Positions 1 through 6,864 of a DNA stretch of 20,365 nt are shown piece by piece. Each line of letters opens with the position of its first letter. Within the stretch, counting starts at the first letter, position 1. The stretch comes from Bacteroidota bacterium (lineage in GTDB: Bacteria > Bacteroidota > Bacteroidia > Chitinophagales > JADIYW01). The notes under the pieces were generated by a model. It ran no database searches. It had not been told where the DNA came from and saw only the letters and a program-made list of their open reading frames with translations. The translations under genes were made by a program, and so were the position numbers. Location: NCBI GenBank assembly GCA_016705125.1, contig JADIYW010000021.1, positions 1 through 20,365 of the forward strand, read 5' to 3'.

Positions 1-1
1 A

Positions 2-547
2 GGACAATGGTTTTTTCAGAGATATATAAAACACCTTCCTACGAAAGGAGAAATTGTTTTATTTGATAGGTCATGGTATAATAGAGCAGGAGTTGAAAGG
101 GTAATGGGCTTTTGTTCTGATAAAGAGTATGCTGAATTTATGCAACAAACGCCTGAGTTTGAGAAGAACTTGGTACAGAGTGGTATTCTATTGTTTAAAT
201 TCTGGTTTAGTGTATCTAAAGATGAACAAAAGAGAAGATTTAAAGAAAGAGAAACCCATCCTTTGAAGCAATGGAAATTATCGCCTGTGGATATGGCATC
301 ACTAGGTAAATGGAAAGAGTACACAATTGCAAAGGAGCAAATGTTTTTTTATACAGACACCTCAGATGCGCCTTGGATTGTTATCAAATCTAATTGTAAA
401 AAACGCGCTCGATTGAATGCAATGAGGTACATATTACATAAGATATCCTATACACCGAAAAACCTAATGGATATTGGAAAGTTAGACCCATTAATTATTG
501 GCCGATCAAGTGAAGTAAATCTAAACATAGTTACAACAGAGAATTAG
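2..547 (+). CDS. ppk2: Polyphosphate kinase 2 (PPK2 class I), 3' part
   Basis: PPK2 enzymes transfer phosphate between polyphosphate and nucleotides; class I members mainly convert ADP to ATP (family knowledge). The gene is cut by the left edge of the window. The frame is open from base 2, and 181 residues are visible of an expected 250-300. Near the visible N-terminus lies the Walker B/lid signature DRSWYNRAGVERVMGF. It is followed by F-K-E-R-E-T-H-P-L-K-Q-W-K-L-S-P-V-D, then KWKEYTIAKEQMF, then the APWIVIKSN...KKRARLN segment, all in the order seen in single-domain PPK2. The Walker A motif must lie upstream, outside the window. The internal ATG at 104 is not the start, because conserved family sequence continues before it. 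Downstream there is a 357-base gap, so it probably ends its transcript here. The last 15 or so residues are poorly conserved. Confidence in the family is high; the class I assignment rests on the overall motif pattern. Confidence 0.93.
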   Translation, partial: GQWFFQRYIKHLPTKGEIVLFDRSWYNRAGVERVMGFCSDKEYAEFMQQTPEFEKNLVQSGILLFKFWFSVSKDEQKRRFKERETHPLKQWKLSPVDMASLGKWKEYTIAKEQMFFYTDTSDAPWIVIKSNCKKRARLNAMRYILHKISYTPKNLMDIGKLDPLIIGRSSEVNLNIVTTEN

Positions 548-904
548 ATTTAGGTTCTATTATTTTAAGGCTTCTTATATTATTTAGTAAATAATAATTG
601 TAAATCCTTTTTAGTAAAATTGGATTTTAAAATTTTTTTATGGGCAATTTTAGTATTTATATTTCAAAGGAATGTAGAGAAATAGGTTACTTGCTAAAAT
701 ATTTTTTTTTACCAAATTTTTTTTACCAAATTTTTTATATAAGTTTGAGTTGCGAAATGAAATACTTTTTATTTATTTTGTATGTATAAAGGTGTTGAAA
801 TTTTAACGTTATCAATGGACTAATTTTAAGGTGAAATTAATCCAAGAAAAAAAAGGTAAAAAGAAACATAAAAATATTTTTAATAAACTTAAACGATTAA
901 AATT
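548..904. other. Intergenic region, AT-rich
   Basis: This 357-base gap between the PPK2 and VOC genes has no coding sequence that I recognise. It contains a 14-base unit (accaaa followed by a run of T) present twice in tandem at 711-724 and 725-736. At 740-747 there is TAAGTTTG, which matches the Bacteroidota -7 consensus TAnnTTTG, but no TTG lies at the right distance upstream. It is therefore only a weak promoter candidate for the VOC gene. No clear terminator hairpin for the PPK2 gene was seen. Confidence 0.5.
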
Positions 905-1297
905 ATGGCAGCAAATGCAAAAAATCCATTTACTTGGGTTGAAATTTATGTGGAGGACATGAGCAGGGCTCAAAAATTTTATGAAACCATGCTCGAAATT
1001 AAAATGTCCGAACTTCCAATGCCAGAAGGAATGGGAGAAATGCAAATGATGAGTTTTCCGTGGGCTGAAGGTGACAATAATATAAGTGGCGCATTGGTAA
1101 AAATGGAAGATATGAAACCTGGTACTGGAGGAACTTTGGTTTATTTTGCTTGTGATGATTGCGCTGTTGAGGAAGGTCGTGTTGAAAATGCAGGCGGTAA
1201 GGTATTACAACCTAAAATGTCTATTGGTGATTATGGATTCTGTTCTGTCGTAATGGATACCGAGGGCAATTCCATTGGACTACATTCCAATAAGTAG
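905..1297 (+). CDS. VOC-superfamily (glyoxalase/bleomycin-resistance fold) protein
   Basis: A 130-residue single VOC-fold protein made of two beta-alpha-beta-beta-beta modules. The first strand and helix are FTWVEIYVEDMSRAQKFYE (residues 9-27). The second module starts near GGTLVYFACDD and includes VENAGGKVLQPKMSIGDYGF. The protein ends with the typical DTEGNSIGLHS strand. VOC proteins include glyoxalase I, dioxygenases and antibiotic-binding proteins, and this sequence does not reveal the substrate. The usual first metal-ligand position (His or Gln in the first strand) seems to be taken by W-V-E, so canonical metal chemistry is doubtful. Length is normal for a single-domain member. The ATG at 905 is the first in frame and is followed directly by the conserved strand. 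It stands alone, with about 360 bases on each side, and has a possible terminator at 1400-1438. Confidence is high for the fold and low for any function. Confidence 0.85.
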   Translation: MAANAKNPFTWVEIYVEDMSRAQKFYETMLEIKMSELPMPEGMGEMQMMSFPWAEGDNNISGALVKMEDMKPGTGGTLVYFACDDCAVEEGRVENAGGKVLQPKMSIGDYGFCSVVMDTEGNSIGLHSNK

Positions 1298-1399
1298 AAT
1301 CAAAATTATATGGAATAATAAGGTGCATTTTCAACCAATTTAACAACAAGGTAGAATAAAAACCACAACGAATTGATTTAACCATATTTGGTGTAGTTT

Positions 1400-1438
1400 A
1401 GATTGTTTTGTAATAAAAAGAAGAACAAATCTTTTTTT
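1400..1438 (+). terminator. Possible rho-independent terminator after the VOC gene
   Basis: AGATTGTT (1400-1407) pairs with AACAAATCT (1424-1432) with one bulged A, and a run of seven T ends at 1438. The stem is AT-rich and therefore weak. The T-run and the position about 100 bases after the stop codon of the VOC gene support a termination role. Confidence 0.4.
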
Positions 1439-1609
1439 AATTTGCCATCTTATTGCAGTATTATATTTTATTTTGGCATAATTGTTAAAGAAAGAGGGAA
1501 ATTAAATCTTTTTAGACTATTTACATTTATTTACGCCCCAAACCCCTTTATTATGAATTAGTTAGACTTTTGGCTGAATAATTTTTTGATTGTTTATTAA
1601 AATAAATAC

Positions 1610-1638
1610 TTGGATAATAGATAAATATTATAATTTTG
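1610..1638 (+). promoter_or_regulatory. Bacteroidota-type promoter for acpP-fabF
   Basis: TTGG begins at 1610 and TAATTTTG lies at 1631-1638, with 18 bases between TTG and the -7 box. This matches the TTG...TAnnTTTG consensus known for the primary sigma factor of Bacteroidota. It lies 20 bases before the acpP start codon, implying a very short 5' untranslated region. No strong Shine-Dalgarno sequence is seen, which is usual in this phylum. Confidence 0.65.
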
Positions 1639-1657
1639 TCCAAAATTTTGATTTATC

Positions 1658-1897
1658 ATGTCAACAATTGCAGAAAGAGTTAAGAAAATTATCATGGAGA
1701 AATTATTCACCGAAGAAAGTGAAGTGGTGCCTGAGGCTAGCTTTACAAATGATTTAGGTGCTGACTCCCTAGATACAGTTGAGTTAATTATGGAATTCGA
1801 AAGAGAATTCGATATTAATATTCCTGACGAGCAAGCTGAAACAATCACCACTGTTGGAGAGGCAATTGCCTACTTAGAGGAGAATGTAAAGTCTTAA
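1658..1897 (+). CDS. acpP: Acyl carrier protein
   Basis: AcpP carries growing fatty-acyl chains in the cytoplasm during type II fatty acid synthesis. The 79 residues match the family length. The attachment site for 4'-phosphopantetheine is Ser37 in GADSLDTVEL (residues 34-43), the universal DSL motif. The protein is strongly acidic, with helix II (LDTVELIMEFEREFDI) acting as the partner recognition helix. The ATG at 1658 is the only plausible start and lies just behind the promoter at 1610-1638. fabF begins 10 bases after the stop codon, so the two are almost certainly one transcript. This pairing is conserved across many Bacteroidota. Confidence 0.98.
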   Translation: MSTIAERVKKIIMEKLFTEESEVVPEASFTNDLGADSLDTVELIMEFEREFDINIPDEQAETITTVGEAIAYLEENVKS

Positions 1898-1907
1898 AAT
1901 TTCCTTT

Positions 1908-3164
1908 ATGGAATTAAAAAGAGTTGTCGTAACCGGAATGGGAGCACTTACTCCAATTGGCAATACGTTAGATGCGTATTGGCAGGCGCTGAGTGAGGGC
2001 AAGAGTGGCTCTGATTTAATAACTAAGTTCGATACAACACATTTTAAAACCAAGTTCGCTTGCGAGTTAAAAGGTTTCAATCCAACCGATTTTATTGATA
2101 GAAAAGAAGTTGGTCGGCTCGATCCTTTTGCTCAGTATGCAATAGTGGCTAGCGATGAAGCTATTCAGCATTCTCGTATATTAGAGTATCCCAATTTGAA
2201 TAAAAATAGGGTAGGCGTTATTTGGTCATCCGGAATTGGTGGACTGAAATCCTTTCAAGATGAAGTAACCGCCTTTGCTACTGGCAATGGAACACCTAGA
2301 TTTAGTGCGTTTTTTATTCCCAAAATGATTTTAGATATTGCATCAGGTCATATTTCCATAAAGTATGGATTTAGAGGGCCAAATTTCTCGGTGGTATCAG
2401 CCTGTGCTAGTTCCACTAACGGAATGATAGATGCATTTAATTATATAAGACTCGGTAAAGCAGATGCATTTGTGGTGGGTGGCTCCGAAGCTGCCATTAC
2501 AGAAGCTGGTATGGGCGGATTTAATGCCCTTAAAGCCCTTTCAGAACGGAATGACGACCCTGCAACTGCATCACGACCATTCGATCTTGATCGTGATGGT
2601 TTTGTAATGGGAGAGGGCGGAGCAGGCTTAATTGTAGAAGAATTATCACATGCCTTAAAACGAGGAGCTACAATTTATGCCGAAATAATAGGAGGAGGCA
2701 TGTCGGCTGATGCATACCATATGACCGCTCCTCATCCTGAAGGACTAGGCGCACTTAATGTGATGGAAAATGCGCTTGAAGATGCCAATATAAATTTAGA
2801 ATCAGTCGATTATATTAATGTGCATGGCACTTCCACTCCTTTGGGCGATATAAGTGAAATAAAAGCCATTCAAAGTTTTTTTGGAGAACATGCCTTTAAT
2901 TTGAATATTAGCTCCACGAAATCCATGACAGGACATTTATTAGGTGCTGCTGGAGCTGTTGAGGCCATAGCCACCATTTTGGCCATTTACAAGGGAATTG
3001 TACCACCAACGATTAATCATTTCACTGATGATCCTATTTTTGATCCTAAACTTAATCTTACATTCAATAAGGCACAAAATAGAACGGTAAATATAGCTTT
3101 AAGTAATACTTTTGGCTTTGGTGGACATAATGCATCCATTGTAATGAGGCGGTTCACAGAATAG
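1908..3164 (+). CDS. fabF: 3-oxoacyl-ACP synthase II (beta-ketoacyl-ACP synthase, KAS II)
   Basis: FabF elongates acyl-ACP by decarboxylative condensation with malonyl-ACP in the cytoplasm. The 418 residues match the family length. The Cys-His-His triad is present: Cys166 in SVVSACASSTNG, His306 in NVHGTSTPLGD and His343 in KSMTGHLLGAAGA. The conserved Lys338 (STKSMTGH) and the gating Phe402 loop (SNTFGFGGHNAS) are also present. These correspond in order and spacing to the E. coli FabF residues Cys163, His303 and His340. The ATG at 1908 is followed at once by the typical RVVVTGMGALTPIG strand. The gene is co-transcribed with acpP. In many Bacteroidota rnc (ribonuclease III) comes next; here an intergenic repeat and an unrelated convergent gene follow instead. 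Nothing suggests that it is inactive. Confidence 0.98.
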   Translation: MELKRVVVTGMGALTPIGNTLDAYWQALSEGKSGSDLITKFDTTHFKTKFACELKGFNPTDFIDRKEVGRLDPFAQYAIVASDEAIQHSRILEYPNLNKNRVGVIWSSGIGGLKSFQDEVTAFATGNGTPRFSAFFIPKMILDIASGHISIKYGFRGPNFSVVSACASSTNGMIDAFNYIRLGKADAFVVGGSEAAITEAGMGGFNALKALSERNDDPATASRPFDLDRDGFVMGEGGAGLIVEELSHALKRGATIYAEIIGGGMSADAYHMTAPHPEGLGALNVMENALEDANINLESVDYINVHGTSTPLGDISEIKAIQSFFGEHAFNLNISSTKSMTGHLLGAAGAVEAIATILAIYKGIVPPTINHFTDDPIFDPKLNLTFNKAQNRTVNIALSNTFGFGGHNASIVMRRFTE

Positions 3165-3179
3165 TTGTTAAGAGGCAAG

Positions 3180-3420
3180 ATAATTCGAATCAAGAACTAA
3201 GACTTTCTAAATGTTGAATGCTTAATTTTTAATGTTAAATGGAGTCAAGATATTTAGGACCAAGAATGAAGAAAATTTGAATTAAAACCCAAATTTCGGT
3301 GAACTGTCAACTTCTAAATTGTTAAATGCTTAATGATAAATGTTGAATGAACAGCCAATAACCAATAACTAAATTACTCCCAACTGTGGACTGTCGACTA
3401 AAAACCGCGGACTCATATCA
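3180..3420 (+). repeat. Mosaic intergenic repeat, copy A
   Basis: This non-coding stretch lies between fabF and the convergent ATPase gene. It is built of short degenerate units such as aaatgttgaatgcttaat (near 3210 and again at 3321-3348), cctaagattcaagaa-like words near 3190 and 3245-3270, ccaataaccaataactaaa (3355-3373), and gactgtcgact-like words (3384-3400). The block 3312-3373 is nearly identical to the reverse complement of 12466-12529, with about three mismatches and one indel in 62 bases. The neighbouring part around 3243-3280 also matches 12532-12566 in inverted orientation, but copy A carries about 30 extra bases between the two blocks. I see no ORF and no transposase. Confidence 0.75.
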
Positions 3421-3421
3421 A

Positions 3422-4687
3422 CTAATCCAAAGCAAATACTTCCTCACTCAATGATTCCATAAAACTATCCATAAAGCTAGATAATATCCAATTTTCCTTA
3501 TCAAGCGTTTGTAATTGCAATTGAATTTCGGGATAATAGCTAATAAATCGTTTGTATTTTGAAACTTTAAAATCCAGGTTCTTGACATGTACAAACAATG
3601 CTTTTAGCTTCTTTTTTTTGTCTTTTAGAATAAAATCAACCGATGGATTGTCGGTAGAAGCCCAATACTGAATGTCTTTAATGTCATGTAGCTCTAATAA
3701 TTGTAAGTATAAAAAATTGGAAAGCAATTGTTGTTTATCTGTTCTAAGTGCAAATGCATTAAAATTCTGTAAAAAGACATTTCGGATGCCCAAATCATTA
3801 AAGTATATTTTGGGCATTTTAATGATTTCTTTTGGTTTGGAATGGTGAAAAGGAGAAACTAAATAAAGGTGACCATTTCTTTTTAATACATTGGTATGTC
3901 TTTCAAGGGTAAGCGAACCAAGACCAATATTTTTGCTAAATAAATTTTTGTTGTAAAGTGCCCCATTATTTTGCGCCAGAGTGGTAGCCAATTGCGCAAA
4001 TTTATCTAAATGTTCAATTTTGCTTTTAGTTCCTTCTTTTCTAATAATATTTAGTTTGTATTGCTCTAGTAATTTAATTTTTGTTGCTTCTTTTTTAGCA
4101 AATACAATTTCTGGAAGAGAACCAAAAATTAAATACTCTTCCATCAATTTTTGAATTTCTTCCATCCTACTCGGAATGGCAGTATTGTCTAAACCATATA
4201 CTTGAATTAATCTTAAAAGATCAATTCTATTTTTTGCTTTTAAGAATTCGTCAAAATCAAAACCACGAACTCTAAATATTTTTTTCTTTCCTGGTAACGC
4301 ATCTTCGTCAATCGAGTTTAGATAAAAATCCGATGACCCAGCTGCAATTACTTTAATCTGACTTTTGAATTTGTCGTATAAATAATCTAGTAGGAAGTAA
4401 GGTTGTTTTAATTGTTGCAAATTATCGAGTAGTAAATAAAATGGTTTTTTCTCTAATTCATCTGGATGAGGGATAAAACGAAAAATTCTTTCAGGAGATT
4501 CATTGAGATACATACTCATTGAGATATTGTCAAAATCAAGGAAGAAATTTGTGAAACCATTTTTAGATAAAAGATTTCCTAGTTCTTTCAAAACATAAGT
4601 TTTGCCACTTCCCAATTGACCAATCAAAAGACTTAGTTGTTTTTGGGGAAGGTGGGCGATAATATCTTTGGTTATCTTTCTTTTCAT
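3422..4687 (-). CDS. AAA ATPase of the AAA_14/DUF4143 type
   Basis: A 421-residue P-loop ATPase. The N-terminal domain has Walker A GQLGSGKT (residues 23-30), Walker B YLLLDN (84-89) and the sensor-like AAGSSDFYL (115-123). The middle has the YLIFGSLPEIV segment (185-195) seen in this family. The C-terminal half is DUF4143-like, with PKIYFNDLGIRN (292-303). It ends in a nuclease-like core in which SVDF (349-352) is followed by FVHVKN (365-370). In most relatives the second element reads E-x-K; here a His stands in the acidic position, so catalysis by a PD-(D/E)XK mechanism is doubtful. Family members are common single genes whose cellular role is mostly unknown, and I do not assign one. The ATG at 4687 is the first in frame. 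The gene stands alone, with copy A of the mosaic repeat at its 3' end and very AT-rich DNA upstream. Confidence 0.85.
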   Translation of the reverse strand: MKRKITKDIIAHLPQKQLSLLIGQLGSGKTYVLKELGNLLSKNGFTNFFLDFDNISMSMYLNESPERIFRFIPHPDELEKKPFYLLLDNLQQLKQPYFLLDYLYDKFKSQIKVIAAGSSDFYLNSIDEDALPGKKKIFRVRGFDFDEFLKAKNRIDLLRLIQVYGLDNTAIPSRMEEIQKLMEEYLIFGSLPEIVFAKKEATKIKLLEQYKLNIIRKEGTKSKIEHLDKFAQLATTLAQNNGALYNKNLFSKNIGLGSLTLERHTNVLKRNGHLYLVSPFHHSKPKEIIKMPKIYFNDLGIRNVFLQNFNAFALRTDKQQLLSNFLYLQLLELHDIKDIQYWASTDNPSVDFILKDKKKKLKALFVHVKNLDFKVSKYKRFISYYPEIQLQLQTLDKENWILSSFMDSFMESLSEEVFALD

Positions 4688-5400
4688 TTTTAATTAGAGT
4701 GTAAATTTAAACAGATTATATTTATTTTTTTTAAATAAAATAATCAGATAATTTATTAAAAGACAATTTAAAAAACATTAAAATTTTATTTTTATATTAT
4801 ATTAAAATTAGATTTTATTGTATATTTAATTTAAAAAAAATAGATAAAAATATTATTTTATAATAAAAAAATCTGAAAAAATGTATTGTACTTTATTGTA
4901 TAATATTGATTAATAGTTATTTATTAAATTAAAAAATATTAAAAAATAAATTTTTTGTTTATTTTAAATATAAAGTTAATTAAATTTTTGTATTTTTTAT
5001 TAATAAATTATTGAAATTGGATTTAAATTTGAGTATTCTATTGAATTGAAAAATAAATTACAATGCACTAATTGTGGAAAAGTGCGGGTTTCGATATGGG
5101 GTAAATTTTAAATTGAACCAAATAGTTTGCGATCCTTAAACCCAAATAAAAGTGGAAATTACATTAGTTGAAACTAGGGTAAAAGCCCTGTTTAGGCCTC
5201 TTTAAAATAATGAACCAAGGAAATCAAATAAGCTCTATAGGAGAGAGATAAATTTAAAAAACGAAAAGGAAATAAAATCCCAATTTGTAATGCGGATTAT
5301 GGGTTTTATTCAAGTCAAATACATAAAAAAAATATTTTTATTAGTTTAAAATCACCAAAAAAAAGGCTTTATGAATTTTAATTTATGAGTAAAAAACACC
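4688..5400. other. Long gene-free region, extremely AT-rich in its left half
   Basis: This stretch separates the starts and ends of two leftward genes. In 4741-4980 I count only 18 G or C in 240 bases, about 7.5%. The word tttattgtata occurs at 4814-4824 and again at 4892-4902. From about 5050 to 5330 the composition returns to near the local average, yet no ORF of note or recognisable protein remnant appears. A weak stem (5371-5386) followed on the minus strand by a T-run (5357-5364) could help end dprA transcription. I see no tRNA, no insertion-sequence ends and no clear promoter for the ATPase gene. Confidence 0.55.
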
Positions 5401-6510
5401 CTAAATCCATTCATACATTTTGCCTGGTAGACTTTTTATATACCCTTTCATTTCAAGTGAAAATAGAGTGGCAGATAAGGTACTTATAGGCAAAAGAGAA
5501 AGATAACTGAGTTCATCCAATTGGATTTTTGGTTTGGTTTTAAATTGATCAAAAATGGCATTTTCTTCTTTCGAAAATTCGAAAAATAAATCCTTTTGAA
5601 TGGCATTTTTTGGTTGTTTTTCTTTAAGGTCTGCCCATCCTAAAAATTCAATTAAATCATTAGCTGATCGAAGTAAATGTGCTTTATTTTCTCTAATGAG
5701 TTTGTTGCAACCTGCTGAAAATTCTTGATCCACATTTCCAGGGAATGCCAAAACGTCTTTATTATAATTATTAGCTAGTTCTGCAGTAATTAAGGCACCA
5801 CCAGAAATTGCAGACTCTACTACAATTGTGGCGTCCGTCATGCCTGCAACTATCCTATTTCGTTTGGGGAAATTCCCTTTATCTGCAATTGTTTTGAATG
5901 CATATTCGGTAAGTATTCCACCCTTTAATTGCATTTTTTCTGCAATACTTCTGTGCTGAGCTGGATAAATAGTGTGCAAGCCATGAGCCAATACACCAAT
6001 GGTAGGTAAATTATGTTTTAGGGCAGATTTATGTGCCGCTATATCAATTCCATAGGCCAGACCACTAATGATTGAAACATCGTACTCGGCTAAGTCAGCG
6101 ATTAGATTTTCTGTAATTAATTTACCGTATTCTGTGGCATGTCTTGTGCCTACAATACTGATTAGTTTTGAGGGATTTAGGTCTAAATTCCCTTTTCCAT
6201 ATAATAAAATTGGTGCATCATTACAATATTTTAGTTTTTTAGGGTAATTTTCATCTAAAATAAAGAAAGTTTTAATGTTCTCCTTTTCTATAAATTGTAT
6301 TTCATTTTCAGCTATTTCAAATGCTTCAATATTCTTTTTAATCGCATTAATAGTACTTGGCCCAATACCAGGTATTTTGGATAATTTTGCTGCGGAAGTT
6401 TTGAAAATTGCATCCGCACTTCCACAATACGAAAGCAATAATTTGGCTGTTGAATCGCCAATTCCCTTTAAGTTGGAAAGGGCTATCTGGAAAAAAAGGG
6501 ATGTGTTCAA
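5401..6510 (-). CDS. dprA: DNA-processing protein DprA (Smf)
   Basis: DprA binds incoming single-stranded DNA and loads RecA during natural transformation; it is widely conserved even where competence has not been shown. The 369 residues have the full domain order. An N-terminal helix-hairpin-helix region contains KLSKIPGIGPSTINAIKK (42-59). The Rossmann-like core follows, with SIVGTRHATEYGK (118-130), ISGLAYGIDIAAH (148-160), GVLAHGLHTIYPAQHR (172-187) and FPKRNRIVAGM (214-224). The VVESAISGGALITAELA and AFPGN motifs complete the core near 230-258. A C-terminal winged-helix-like segment (about 310-369) closes the protein. The ATG at 6510 precedes the conserved N-terminus. The gene lies 114 bases after the VF530 gene on the same strand. 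A candidate -7 box, TACATTTG on the minus strand at 6528-6535, suggests it may also have its own promoter. Confidence 0.96.
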   Translation of the reverse strand: MNTSLFFQIALSNLKGIGDSTAKLLLSYCGSADAIFKTSAAKLSKIPGIGPSTINAIKKNIEAFEIAENEIQFIEKENIKTFFILDENYPKKLKYCNDAPILLYGKGNLDLNPSKLISIVGTRHATEYGKLITENLIADLAEYDVSIISGLAYGIDIAAHKSALKHNLPTIGVLAHGLHTIYPAQHRSIAEKMQLKGGILTEYAFKTIADKGNFPKRNRIVAGMTDATIVVESAISGGALITAELANNYNKDVLAFPGNVDQEFSAGCNKLIRENKAHLLRSANDLIEFLGWADLKEKQPKNAIQKDLFFEFSKEENAIFDQFKTKPKIQLDELSYLSLLPISTLSATLFSLEMKGYIKSLPGKMYEWI

Positions 6511-6527
6511 ATTTTAATTGTATCGTG

Positions 6528-6535
6528 CAAATGTA
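6528..6535 (-). promoter_or_regulatory. Candidate -7 box for dprA
   Basis: The minus strand reads TACATTTG here, an exact match to TAnnTTTG, 18 bases before the dprA start codon. No clear TTG lies 17-23 bases further upstream, so the call rests on the -7 element alone. Confidence 0.35.
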
Positions 6536-6569
6536 TTATTTAAAATGGATAGGATTTGCTCTTTTTTGT

Positions 6570-6605
6570 AGCATTTTTAGTTTTTTTACAAAATAAAAAA
6601 ATGCT
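6570..6605. repeat. Inverted repeat between the VF530 gene and dprA
   Basis: AGCATTTTT (6570-6578) is perfectly complementary to AAAAATGCT (6597-6605), and a T-run and an A-run inside the loop can extend the pairing. It sits 20 bases after the end of the VF530 gene in its direction of transcription. No U-tract follows the stem on the minus strand, so it is not a classic terminator. It could slow or stabilise the upstream transcript. Confidence 0.5.
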
Positions 6606-6624
6606 ATTTCTATTATGGATTTTG

Positions 6625-6837
6625 CTAGTACAATGCAATAAATAATTCTTCTACTTTTTTTCGAGCCCATGGTGTTTTGCGCAAAAAAGTGAGGCTTGAT
6701 TTTATACTCGGATTTTCATTGAAACATTTAATATTTACATGTATGCCCATTGTTTTCCACCCATAATAATCTACCAAATATTCTAAAATGAACTGTAGTG
6801 TTTTACCATGTAATGGATTGTTTTTTTGTGGCTCCAT
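6625..6837 (-). CDS. VF530 family (DUF2132) small protein
   Basis: A 70-residue protein that matches the DUF2132/VF530 family along its whole length. It has NPLHGKTLQFILEYLVDYYGW (residues 7-27), the central IKCFNENPSIKSSLTFLRKTPWARKKVEELF segment and no other domain. A structure of the Vibrio VF530 member shows a small helical fold, and DNA binding has been proposed; the cellular role is not established. The ATG at 6837 lies only 27 bases after the stop codon of the barrel gene on the same strand, so the two are probably co-transcribed. The family assignment is near certain; the function is unknown. Confidence 0.93.
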   Translation of the reverse strand: MEPQKNNPLHGKTLQFILEYLVDYYGWKTMGIHVNIKCFNENPSIKSSLTFLRKTPWARKKVEELFIALY

Positions 6838-6864
6838 GTGGCTTTCTAATTTTGAAAATAGAAT

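Larger units (their letters stand above)
1298..1657. other. Intergenic region between the VOC gene and acpP
   Basis: A 360-base gap with no recognisable gene. It holds a terminator-like hairpin at 1400-1438 and a good Bacteroidota-type promoter at 1610-1638 that serves acpP. The stretch between them is AT-rich, with a short C-rich patch (cgccccaaacccc) near 1535-1550 to which I can assign no role. Confidence 0.6.

Noticed and set aside
104..547. ATG at 104 as the start of the first gene
   Set aside because: The conserved PPK2 Walker B region lies upstream of it in the same frame, so the gene is simply cut by the window edge.
3165..3421. An insertion-sequence remnant between fabF and the ATPase gene
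   Set aside because: No transposase fragment, terminal inverted repeats or target duplication can be seen. The stretch is better described as a mosaic of short intergenic words.
5050..5330. A decayed gene between the AT-rich stretch and dprA
   Set aside because: The base composition is near normal, but no frame gave a recognisable protein piece.
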